From contig CANLIF010000064.1 in assembly GCA_947491175.1 (NCBI GenBank), forward strand, positions 1-7,429: a DNA stretch of 7,429 nucleotides, read 5' to 3'. Below the pieces are notes generated by a model. That model had not been told where the DNA came from and made no database searches. It saw only the letters and a list, made by a program, of their open reading frames with translations. The translations under genes and the position numbers were made by a program. Numbering within the stretch: the stretch's first letter is position 1; each line of letters begins with the position of its first letter. Shown here piece after piece: positions 1 through 5,739 of this stretch. This stretch comes from Actinomycetota bacterium. Its GTDB lineage: Bacteria > Actinomycetota > Actinomycetes > S36-B12 > UBA5976.

Positions 1-5
1 GGGCG

Positions 6-1889
6 CTAATCCGCTGGGACGAATCCTAGAACTTCGCCAAAGAATTTAAGCTCTTCGATGGCACACGTGGTAATTGTCTGACTTTTTCTAAAGCCGTGAC
101 TCTCACCTTCGAATTCAAAGTATTTGTACTTAATGCCATTTTTTATACAAGCGTCTCGAAATGCCTGCGATTGCGAAGGTGGAACGATCGGATCGTCTGC
201 GCCTTGAAAAATAATTAATGGCGAAGTTAAATTGTCTGCATAAGTCAGGGGAGAGCGCTCAAGGTAGAGATCTTTTCGCTCCGGATACGGCCCGATCAAA
301 GAATCTAAATATCGGGATTCAAAGTCGTGTGTGTCTTGGGCCAACATAGTAAGTTCCGCTACCCCGTAGTAATTTGCACCAGCGGCGAAAACTTTGCTAT
401 GCACCAATCCGTTCAGCACGGCGTAGCCACCCGCACTGCCGCCACGGATCAATATTTGGTTTGGGTCAGCCAAGCCACCTGCAACCAACCCAGCGACCAC
501 GGCAAGAATATCCTCAGTATCAACAACACCCCATTGACCTTTTAAGGTTTCGCGATATGCCCGACCGTAACCAGTTGACCCGCCGTAATCAACATCGACA
601 ACCGTGAAACCGCGGGAGGTAAAGAAGGCACGCTTGATTGAAGCAACACCTGTTGTGTTTGCAGTTGGCCCACCGTGGACAGTGATAATTACTGGCGGCA
701 AGTCATCACTTTGGTAATTCGGATTTGTCGCTGGCGAGACAAAGGCGTGCACCACGCGGCCAGCTTCACTAGGAAAAGTTTGTGCCTGAGCGAGTGGCAG
801 AAAGCTGGAGTCAATCGGCGCTAGCACTTCAGTAACAATCACCGGATTTGATTTGGTGTGAGGAGAAAATTCAAGTAAAGCCGAGAGGGTCTTTGGGCCA
901 CCACCAATTGCATAAATGTGATCTTTGGAAACACTCAAATGTGCAAAGTTGGTTAAGTCGCAAATTAGATCTCGCCAAGTGCCAGTGGCGGGGTCAACAA
1001 TTGCAATTTGTTCGTGTGCTGGGCTGCCATGAACTCCAACTAGCTTTCCATCGTCCAAGATTCTCAAGAGGTGAGTACCCACAAGCCACATTGGATGCGC
1101 CCATTCGGCAGACTCAGAAACCAACTGACGTTTTGTTAGGTCAGAATCCAACTCCCAAACATTCCAGAAACCAGAAGCATCACTGATGTAGTAGAGATTT
1201 CCAGATTGTGACCAAACCGGACTGTTTACGGCTTCGCTGGTGCTACCAGCACACACTTTTTGATCAACTAGATTCCCAGTCACTTCAACGGTGGCAATTT
1301 GAAGCTCAGTGCCATCCCATGGCATTTGTGGATGTTCCCAAGTGATCCACGCAAGTTGATTCTGGTCTGGTGACAGCGCAAGGTGGGCATAAAAGTGGGA
1401 AGTTGAATCGAGTATTCGAATTTCATTGGCTGTACTAATTGCAATTAAATCTCGAGTCGTGTTTGCGCCTTCAGTAACTTCTCGGACACACCAAATTTCT
1501 GAACCTCTGATTAGAAAGTCGCTGTACCGAGCTAGTGTCCCAGGCAAACTTTCAGGTGTTACCGGCTCTGGTTTACCACCCAGAGGTTTCCAGTAAATTC
1601 TCTGATCTGTTTTTTCCGCAAACAGCAGTCCGGGTTGATCTTTCCAAACACAAACCAGCCAACTTAATCCGCCCATTTCATGCACTCGAGTTGTGGCGCT
1701 CCATGGCGCCGGCAATATGTCACCGTTCTTGCGACTAACTACCACGTTTCGACCATTTTCAGCCGGACGAGCCTCATCCCAATAAAGATCATCATGGTAA
1801 GTCTGAGAAAAACCAAGTGAGATACCTGCCTGGGAGAGCATCTCGGTGGTTATCGGAGACTTCCAAGTACCAGGTTGCGCAACGGTCAT
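6..1889 (-). CDS. S9 family (prolyl oligopeptidase-type) serine peptidase
   Basis: A 627-residue protein with the layout of S9C-like dipeptidyl/acylaminoacyl peptidases: a long N-terminal part (about 20-370) rich in short beta-strand/WD-like stretches, expected to form the beta-propeller that filters substrates, then an alpha/beta-hydrolase domain (about 375-625). Visible catalytic features are the oxyanion-side HGGP (405-408), the nucleophile elbow GGSAGG with Ser485, the Asp in GADDPIVPP (Asp566) and His598 in EGESHGF. The length is normal for the family. No signal peptide or membrane helix is visible, so a cytoplasmic role in peptide turnover is likely; the substrate cannot be read from sequence. 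The ATG at 1889 has no Shine-Dalgarno sequence but lies 6 nt after a TAGAGT hexamer, which fits a leaderless start. The gene lies just beyond the glnA terminator, so it probably has its own promoter. Family assignment is firm, exact specificity is not. Confidence 0.93.
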   Translation of the reverse strand: MTVAQPGTWKSPITTEMLSQAGISLGFSQTYHDDLYWDEARPAENGRNVVVSRKNGDILPAPWSATTRVHEMGGLSWLVCVWKDQPGLLFAEKTDQRIYWKPLGGKPEPVTPESLPGTLARYSDFLIRGSEIWCVREVTEGANTTRDLIAISTANEIRILDSTSHFYAHLALSPDQNQLAWITWEHPQMPWDGTELQIATVEVTGNLVDQKVCAGSTSEAVNSPVWSQSGNLYYISDASGFWNVWELDSDLTKRQLVSESAEWAHPMWLVGTHLLRILDDGKLVGVHGSPAHEQIAIVDPATGTWRDLICDLTNFAHLSVSKDHIYAIGGGPKTLSALLEFSPHTKSNPVIVTEVLAPIDSSFLPLAQAQTFPSEAGRVVHAFVSPATNPNYQSDDLPPVIITVHGGPTANTTGVASIKRAFFTSRGFTVVDVDYGGSTGYGRAYRETLKGQWGVVDTEDILAVVAGLVAGGLADPNQILIRGGSAGGYAVLNGLVHSKVFAAGANYYGVAELTMLAQDTHDFESRYLDSLIGPYPERKDLYLERSPLTYADNLTSPLIIFQGADDPIVPPSQSQAFRDACIKNGIKYKYFEFEGESHGFRKSQTITTCAIEELKFFGEVLGFVPAD

Positions 1890-1895
1890 GACTTG

Positions 1896-1901
1896 ACTCT
1901 A
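1896..1901 (-). promoter_or_regulatory. Predicted -10 hexamer of a leaderless promoter for the S9 peptidase
   Basis: On the minus strand the hexamer TAGAGT (TANNNT type) is followed by exactly 6 nt (CAAGTC) and then the ATG at 1889. This places the predicted transcription start on the A of the start codon. No Shine-Dalgarno sequence is present. No good -35 is seen; at a 17-bp spacing it would fall inside the glnA terminator stem. Inferred from geometry only. Confidence 0.5.
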
Positions 1902-1912
1902 ATCAATTGGCA

Positions 1913-1959
1913 AAAGTAAAGAGCACCCACCATGGTTAATCGTGGGCGCCCTTTACTTT
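1913..1959 (-). terminator. Intrinsic terminator of glnA
   Basis: An 18-bp stem pairs 1913-1930 with 1942-1959 around an 11-nt loop. Read as minus-strand RNA the arms pair completely, with two G-U wobbles; read as plus-strand RNA the same two positions are A-C mismatches. The hairpin is therefore built for the minus strand. The 3' arm runs into a broken U tract (UUUACUUUU). It begins 5 nt after the glnA stop codon, so it is the natural end of the glnA transcript and insulates the S9 peptidase gene. Confidence 0.9.
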
Positions 1960-1964
1960 GTGAA

Positions 1965-3410
1965 TTAGAGGTCGTAATACAGTTCAAACTCAGCTGGATG
2001 TGGACGCAAGCGCACGTAGTCAATTTCAGCAGTGCGCTTGTATTCAATCCAAGTTTCGATTAGATCCTTGGTGAAAACTCCACCTTCGAGCAAGTAATCG
2101 TGATCTGCCTCAAGGGCCTCTAGAACTTCAGGAAGTGATGACGGAACTTGTGGAATGTCAGCAGCTTCTTCTGGTGGCAATTCGTACAGGTCTTTGTCTA
2201 CTGGAGCATGTGGTTCAATCTTGTTCTTGATGCCATCAAGGCCTGCCATCAACATCGCAGCAAATGCCAAGTACGGATTGCTAGATGGGTCTGGGCAGCG
2301 GAATTCAATGCGCTTTGCCTTCGGATTACTTCCAGTTACTGGAATGCGAAGACAGGCAGAACGATTTCGCTGTGAGTAAACCAAGTTAACTGGCGCTTCA
2401 TAGCCTGGAACCAAGCGATGGTAGGAGTTAACCGTTGGGTTAGTGAAGGCAAGAAGTGAAGGCGCATGCTTGAGAATGCCACCGATGTACCAACGGGCAA
2501 GATCTGATAAGCCGCCGTAGCCACGTTCGTCATAAAACAGTGGTGATCCATTGGTCCACAACGATTGGTGCACGTGCATTCCGGAACCATTGTCACCAAA
2601 GAGCGGCTTTGGCATGAAGGTTGCAGTCTTACCACCTTCCCAAGCAGTATTTCGGATCACATACTTGAACAGCATTACTTCGTCAGCTGCCTTAAGCAAA
2701 GTGTTAAAGCGATAGTTAATTTCCATTTGTCCGGCGGTACCAACTTCGTGGTGTGAGCGCTCAACTAGAAGCCCAACCTCAGCTAACCGCACTACCATTT
2801 GGTCGCGCAGGTCAGCCATTTGATCAGTTGGGGAGACAGGGAAGTAGCCGCCCTTGATGCGGGTCTTGTAACCACGGTTGTCGCTGCCATCAGCGTTGTA
2901 TTCGTTGCCCGAATTCCAAGCACCTTCAATTGAATCTACGTGGTACATAGATTCATTTGCGCTGGTTTTAAAGCGAGCCGAATCGAATACGAAGAACTCT
3001 GCCTCTGGAGCAAAGAATGCAGTATCTGCGATACCAGTTGAAGTTAAATAAGCCTCAGCCTTGGCAGCAACGTTACGAGGGTCACGAGCATATGGCTCAT
3101 CGGAGAATGGATCATGAACCGAGAAGTTCATGACTAACGTTTTTTCCTTACGGAATGGATCAACAAATGCAGTTGTTACATCCGCAAGAAGTTTTAGATC
3201 GGATTCATGAATTGACTGGAAGCCACGAATTGAGGAACCATCAAACATCTGGCCACCCGCGAAGAAGTCAGCATCGACAGATTCAACAGGCACATTGAAG
3301 TGCTGCATTACGCCAGGCAAGTCACAGAATCGAACGTCCAGAAATCGAATGTTGTTGTCCTTGATGTACTTAAGTGCATCGTCGGCGGTTTTGAATCCAA
3401 GATTGGACAT
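1965..3410 (-). CDS. glnA: Glutamine synthetase, type I (beta subtype)
   Basis: Makes glutamine from glutamate, ammonia and ATP; type I enzymes act as cytoplasmic dodecamers. The 481-residue product has the family length. Visible motifs: the beta-grasp N-domain with RFCDLPGVMQHF (27-38), FDGSSI (56-61), the metal/active-site stretch APEAEFFVFD (134-143), HEVGTAGQMEI (221-231), the ATP/glutamate-site NGSGMHVHQS (274-283), the flap-like YHRLVPGYEAP (330-340), RIEFRCPDP (367-375) and the C-terminal RPHPAEFELYYDL. DLYELPPEE carries Tyr409, the residue adenylylated by GlnE in I-beta enzymes, so post-translational control is expected. I chose the ATG at 3410 rather than a reading-frame ATG 26 codons upstream (3488): GGAGG lies 4 nt before it, the product then matches family length, and the upstream extension would run through the promoter and operator. 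A strong terminator follows. A GlnR-type operator lies upstream. Confidence 0.98.
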   Translation of the reverse strand: MSNLGFKTADDALKYIKDNNIRFLDVRFCDLPGVMQHFNVPVESVDADFFAGGQMFDGSSIRGFQSIHESDLKLLADVTTAFVDPFRKEKTLVMNFSVHDPFSDEPYARDPRNVAAKAEAYLTSTGIADTAFFAPEAEFFVFDSARFKTSANESMYHVDSIEGAWNSGNEYNADGSDNRGYKTRIKGGYFPVSPTDQMADLRDQMVVRLAEVGLLVERSHHEVGTAGQMEINYRFNTLLKAADEVMLFKYVIRNTAWEGGKTATFMPKPLFGDNGSGMHVHQSLWTNGSPLFYDERGYGGLSDLARWYIGGILKHAPSLLAFTNPTVNSYHRLVPGYEAPVNLVYSQRNRSACLRIPVTGSNPKAKRIEFRCPDPSSNPYLAFAAMLMAGLDGIKNKIEPHAPVDKDLYELPPEEAADIPQVPSSLPEVLEALEADHDYLLEGGVFTKDLIETWIEYKRTAEIDYVRLRPHPAEFELYYDL

Positions 3411-3414
3411 TGAT

Positions 3415-3419
3415 CCTCC
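3415..3419 (-). promoter_or_regulatory. Ribosome binding site that fixes the glnA start
   Basis: GGAGG on the minus strand, 4 nt before the ATG at 3410. It is the strongest Shine-Dalgarno sequence at any start in the window and excludes the longer 507-residue reading of glnA. Confidence 0.9.
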
Positions 3420-3438
3420 AAGTAATTTTTGCGCGGTT

Positions 3439-3456
3439 TCCAGAGTTTTCTCTGGA
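3439..3456 (-). promoter_or_regulatory. Hairpin in the predicted glnA 5' leader
   Basis: A perfect 7-bp inverted repeat (TCCAGAG / CTCTGGA) around a four-base AAAA loop on the minus strand, about 20 nt upstream of the glnA ribosome binding site and just inside the predicted transcript start. No U tract follows, so it is not a terminator. It may stabilise the leader RNA or act as a DNA palindrome; function unknown. Confidence 0.5.
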
Positions 3457-3465
3457 CTGAAAAGT

Positions 3466-3471
3466 AGAATA
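3466..3471 (-). promoter_or_regulatory. Predicted glnA promoter -10 element
   Basis: TATTCT on the minus strand, matching TATAAT at four of six positions. The transcript would start near 3459 and have a leader of about 50 nt. No consensus -35 lies 16-18 bp upstream; that position falls at the last GlnR-type box, the usual arrangement for an activator-dependent promoter. Confidence 0.55.
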
Positions 3472-3472
3472 G

Positions 3473-3500
3473 TGGGACACGATTTCAACGCCGTGTCCCA
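3473..3500. repeat. Perfect 9-bp inverted repeat across the glnA promoter
   Basis: TGGGACACG (3473-3481) and CGTGTCCCA (3492-3500) are perfect complements with a 10-bp spacer. The repeat covers the a2 and b2 GlnR-type boxes and stops one base from the predicted -10. It lies upstream of the predicted transcript start, so it would act as DNA rather than as an RNA hairpin. It may be a separate operator for an unidentified dimeric regulator. Confidence 0.55.
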
Positions 3501-3519
3501 TGTGTTTCGTGTTTGTTAC
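3482..3519 (-). promoter_or_regulatory. GlnR-type operator (a1-b1-a2-b2) upstream of glnA
   Basis: The actinobacterial GlnR consensus is a GTNAC a-site and a GAAAC b-site separated by 6 nt, often in tandem at glnA. Read on the minus strand the window holds GTAAC (3519-3515), 6 nt, GAAAC (3508-3504), 6 nt, GACAC (3497-3493), 6 nt, GAAAT (3486-3482). The first pair matches perfectly; the second pair has one mismatch in each box; all three spacers are exactly 6 nt. The array ends 10 bp before the predicted -10. The match and phasing are direct observations; binding by a GlnR (OmpR-type) regulator is inferred from the family, and no glnR gene lies in the window. Confidence 0.8.
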
Positions 3520-3590
3520 AGCAAACCCCATTTCAGAGAAGCAATTCAGCGCGTTTCGAGCCCTGGTAAGCAATAACTCCAACTTGGATT

Positions 3591-3596
3591 TAGAGT
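3591..3596 (+). promoter_or_regulatory. Predicted -10 hexamer of a leaderless promoter for the RDD gene
   Basis: TAGAGT followed by exactly 6 nt (TGTGGC) and the GTG start at 3603. This is the same hexamer and spacing as in front of the S9 peptidase. No Shine-Dalgarno sequence precedes the GTG and no convincing -35 is visible. Confidence 0.5.
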
Positions 3597-3602
3597 TGTG
3601 GC

Positions 3603-4076
3603 GTGGATAGAAAAGACATTGGCTCCTGGTTATCTGGACCTAAAGCTGCCCTTGAGGATCAAGGTATGGACTTTGGCTACCCAGGGCAACGCTTTGGGCT
3701 GCCAAAACAGGGCATTGGATCCGTTGCTCGGATGGGCCGGCGGATAATTGCCCTCACACTGGATTGGACAGCAGCGATTTTAGTAACTCACCTGGTTTTC
3801 CCCGACTTGGTTTATGGTTCTGAAGGTTTCGCAGCAGCAACCTTAGGGATTTTTGCGATTGAAGTCATTGTGCTGACCGGGACTACCGGGGCATCTTTTG
3901 GCTACAAAATTGCTGGAATCAAACTTGTTTCAATAAGCACTACGCGCATTAATTTTTTAAAGGTTCTCGCTCGTACGGCTCTGCTATGCCTTGTTGTTCC
4001 AGCTCTTATTTGGGATCGAGATGGCAGAGGATTGCACGATAAGACTGTTGGAACTATAACAATGCGGGCAAGATAG
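3603..4076 (+). CDS. RDD family membrane protein
   Basis: A 157-residue protein with an N-terminal soluble tail containing SWLSGPKAALED (8-19) and GYPGQRFGLP (25-34), which I recognise as characteristic of the RDD proteins found beside glnA in actinobacteria. The RDD domain follows: ARMGRRIIALTLDW (42-55) with the conserved Arg and Asp, hydrophobic helices at about 49-66 and 77-95, the mid-domain GASFGYKIAGIKLV (96-109), a third helix at about 119-136 and the closing WDRDGRGLHDKTVGT (137-151). The family function is unknown; some members have been linked to ion or osmolyte exchange. It is transcribed divergently from glnA. The GTG start is chosen because it keeps the conserved N-terminal motif and sits 6 nt after a TAGAGT hexamer, suggesting a leaderless mRNA. 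The downstream deacetylase starts 4 nt after its stop. Confidence 0.92.
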   Translation: MDRKDIGSWLSGPKAALEDQGMDFGYPGQRFGLPKQGIGSVARMGRRIIALTLDWTAAILVTHLVFPDLVYGSEGFAAATLGIFAIEVIVLTGTTGASFGYKIAGIKLVSISTTRINFLKVLARTALLCLVVPALIWDRDGRGLHDKTVGTITMRAR

Positions 4077-4080
4077 GGAC

Positions 4081-4878
4081 ATGTCTTCGATAGAGCTTCC
4101 AGCAGGCAAAACATCTGCCTTCGTAATCAGTTTTGATTTTGATGCCGAAGAAGTTTGGTTGGCCGAAAACCCAGAAAACGTTAATCGTCCAGGCGTGCTC
4201 TCGCAGGGTACGTATGGCGCAAAAGTTGGCTTGGGATTGGTGCTAGACACCCTGGATCATTTGGGTTTGCCAGCTACGTTTTTTACTCCTGGTCGAGTTG
4301 CACAGCGCTACCCAGATCAAATGCGTGAAATTGTGGCGCATGGTCATGAACTTGGGCATCACGGGTACACCCACACTTCTCCGACCAAACTTTCCAAGGC
4401 TGAAGAACTCGAAGAATTGTTAAAAGGTAAAGCGGCGCTGGAGCAATTTGGAGTTCAAGTAATTGGCTATAGATCCCCATCGTGGGAAGTTAGCCAAAAT
4501 ACTTTTGATTTGCTCGTTGAAAATGGCTTTGAGTACTCATCAAGCATGATGGATGACATAAAGCCTTATGTTCACTCAGCTCATAAAATTGTCGAGTTGC
4601 CAGTTCAATGGATGCTAGATGATGCACCGTACTTTTGGTTCAGTGTCGGAAGTGACTGGAACCGTACGATCAGGTCAGCGCGAGATGTTGAAGAAATTTG
4701 GCGGGAAGAGTTTTCGGGAATTCATAGTCTGGGTGGATTAACCATGCTGACCATGCACCCACAATTCATTGGGCGACCAAGTCGAGTTGCCATGCTGGAA
4801 AGATTCTTAAGTTTTGTTAAATCTCATGATGACGTCTGGATTGCCACCGCAGGCGAAGTTGCCAGAGCAGTTAACTAA
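4081..4878 (+). CDS. Polysaccharide deacetylase family protein (CE4/NodB fold, HpPgdA/PuuE-like)
   Basis: A 265-residue NodB-homology protein. Visible motifs: SFDFDAE (17-23) in place of the classic TFDDG, giving the catalytic/metal Asp (Asp19 or Asp21); HELGHHGYTH (89-98) with the metal pair His94/His98; GYRSPSW (129-135) with Arg131; YSSSMMDD around 150-158; and the late His226 in LTMHPQFIGRPSRV. The SFDFDAE form, the SSSMMDD stretch and LPVQWMLDDAPYF resemble the subgroup containing Helicobacter PgdA and the allantoinase PuuE, so the substrate could be a peptidoglycan-type sugar or another amide. No signal peptide is seen, which suggests cytoplasmic action. The ATG lies 4 nt after the RDD stop with only an AGGG set too close to it, so translation is probably coupled. 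Its 3' end overlaps the convergent small membrane gene by 8 bp. Family sure, substrate not. Confidence 0.88.
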   Translation: MSSIELPAGKTSAFVISFDFDAEEVWLAENPENVNRPGVLSQGTYGAKVGLGLVLDTLDHLGLPATFFTPGRVAQRYPDQMREIVAHGHELGHHGYTHTSPTKLSKAEELEELLKGKAALEQFGVQVIGYRSPSWEVSQNTFDLLVENGFEYSSSMMDDIKPYVHSAHKIVELPVQWMLDDAPYFWFSVGSDWNRTIRSARDVEEIWREEFSGIHSLGGLTMLTMHPQFIGRPSRVAMLERFLSFVKSHDDVWIATAGEVARAVN

Positions 4879-5071
4879 AGAGTCCTTTTACAGAATCTAG
4901 GTAGCCCTGTTCGTCAAGGTAGGGAAGCACAAAAAACATCAGCACTGCGAAAACAATTGCCCACTTGACTAGTTTCTTTGCAATAAAGATTATGACCAGC
5001 ACAATTCCTAGCAAGTAAGACGCTGGTACGGATGAAAACAAATCCGAAAACATTGTTGTGACTTCATTCAT
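4871..5071 (-). CDS. Small membrane protein, two-helix hairpin, unknown function
   Basis: 66 residues with two hydrophobic stretches (about 17-31 and 37-51) joined by a short basic turn KKLVK (32-36), and a C-terminal tail YLDEQGYLDSVKGLF. The positive-inside rule puts the turn in the cytoplasm and both ends outside. I do not recognise a family. Its ATG shares an ATGA with the TGA stop of the DUF4191 gene (4-bp overlap), a typical sign of coupled translation, which argues it is a real gene and the last one of the lip operon. A later Met (residue 7) is a possible alternative start, but the overlap favours the first. The stop lies inside the last codons of the convergent deacetylase gene. No intrinsic terminator is seen after it. 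Confidence 0.75.
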   Translation of the reverse strand: MNEVTTMFSDLFSSVPASYLLGIVLVIIFIAKKLVKWAIVFAVLMFFVLPYLDEQGYLDSVKGLFS

Positions 5072-5730
5072 CTGCGTGGCATCTTTCTACTTTGCGGGAG
5101 TGGACCCTTTGGAATCGGAAGTGCGGTTTGTGGAAGTGCTTTGAGTCGATTACGGACTTGAGTTACTTCAGCCGGACGAAGTGATTTGCCGAGCTTCTTA
5201 ACGGTTTTTTGCAGGTTAGAGATTGTCACTTCTACATCATCAACAATGATTTCATGAATTGGAACACCTTGGGCGTAGCGAGCATGAGCCTTGCGTTGTT
5301 CGGCCAGAAGTACGCCGGGACGACTACCTTCGCCAACCAAGACAATTCCTGGGCGGCCAACAACACGGTGAACCATGTTTTGATTCTTGTCCACGCCAAC
5401 AGCTGGCGTTACAAACCAGGAACCTCTGATTGCATTTAGCACGGAAGCAGCCGCGCCAACCTGGCCGGCAATTGAGGAGTAGGCAGCTTTCTCAGCAATT
5501 TTTCCGAAAAAGAAAGTTGTCGAAAGTAGGGCAGTGCCAAAAGCCAGAATGCCAAAGTACAAAGTTAGATCTAGCGCGAACCCAATGCCAAAGACGATCG
5601 CAAAGACAATTCCAAAGACGGCCAAAAGTCTGAGGGCGAGTAATGAGATTTCAGTTGACGCGAATTTATAAGTTTCTTTGATCTGGACATACCAGCGTTG
5701 TTTTGGCGGTGCCTGCAACTTTAATGACAT
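5068..5730 (-). CDS. DUF4191 domain-containing membrane protein
   Basis: 220 residues. A basic N-terminal segment with KQRWYVQIKETYKFA (10-24) leads into two membrane helices (about 27-50 and 54-76), then a cytoplasmic domain with the signature GSWFVTPAVGVD (103-114) and VHRVVGRPGIVLVGEG (120-135). A helical stretch NLQKTVKKLGKSLRPAEV and a basic, proline-rich tail ending RKMPRR follow. This matches the actinobacterial DUF4191 family, regularly found directly downstream of lipA; its function is unknown. The ATG at 5730 is 9 nt after the lipA stop, with AAGGT about 6 nt upstream as a moderate ribosome binding site. The stop overlaps the start of the small membrane gene by 4 bp. Conserved linkage to lipA suggests co-expression, not necessarily a role in lipoylation. 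Confidence 0.9.
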   Translation of the reverse strand: MSLKLQAPPKQRWYVQIKETYKFASTEISLLALRLLAVFGIVFAIVFGIGFALDLTLYFGILAFGTALLSTTFFFGKIAEKAAYSSIAGQVGAAASVLNAIRGSWFVTPAVGVDKNQNMVHRVVGRPGIVLVGEGSRPGVLLAEQRKAHARYAQGVPIHEIIVDDVEVTISNLQKTVKKLGKSLRPAEVTQVRNRLKALPQTALPIPKGPLPQSRKMPRR

Positions 5731-5739
5731 GTCTCTACC

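Noticed and set aside
2336..2635. Open frame of 99 codons within glnA on the same strand
   Set aside because: It lies entirely inside a strongly conserved enzyme gene, has no ribosome binding site support and gives a cysteine/methionine/threonine-rich product typical of an out-of-frame translation.
3436..3440. A GAAAC (minus strand) in the glnA leader next to the hairpin
   Set aside because: The position 6 nt upstream reads AGAAA, not GTNAC, and the site would lie downstream of the predicted transcript start.
3411..3488. A 26-codon N-terminal extension of glutamine synthetase starting at 3488
   Set aside because: It would run through the predicted promoter and operator edge, lacks family similarity, and an excellent GGAGG sits before the ATG at 3410.
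3553..3557. A further GAAAC b-box (minus strand) upstream of the GlnR-type operator
   Set aside because: No GTNAC-like partner lies 6 nt before it and it is out of phase with the four-box array, so it is probably chance.
4871..5071. The 66-residue membrane hairpin as a phage holin
   Set aside because: No lysin or other phage gene is nearby and the gene is embedded in a housekeeping operon; two short helices alone are not evidence.
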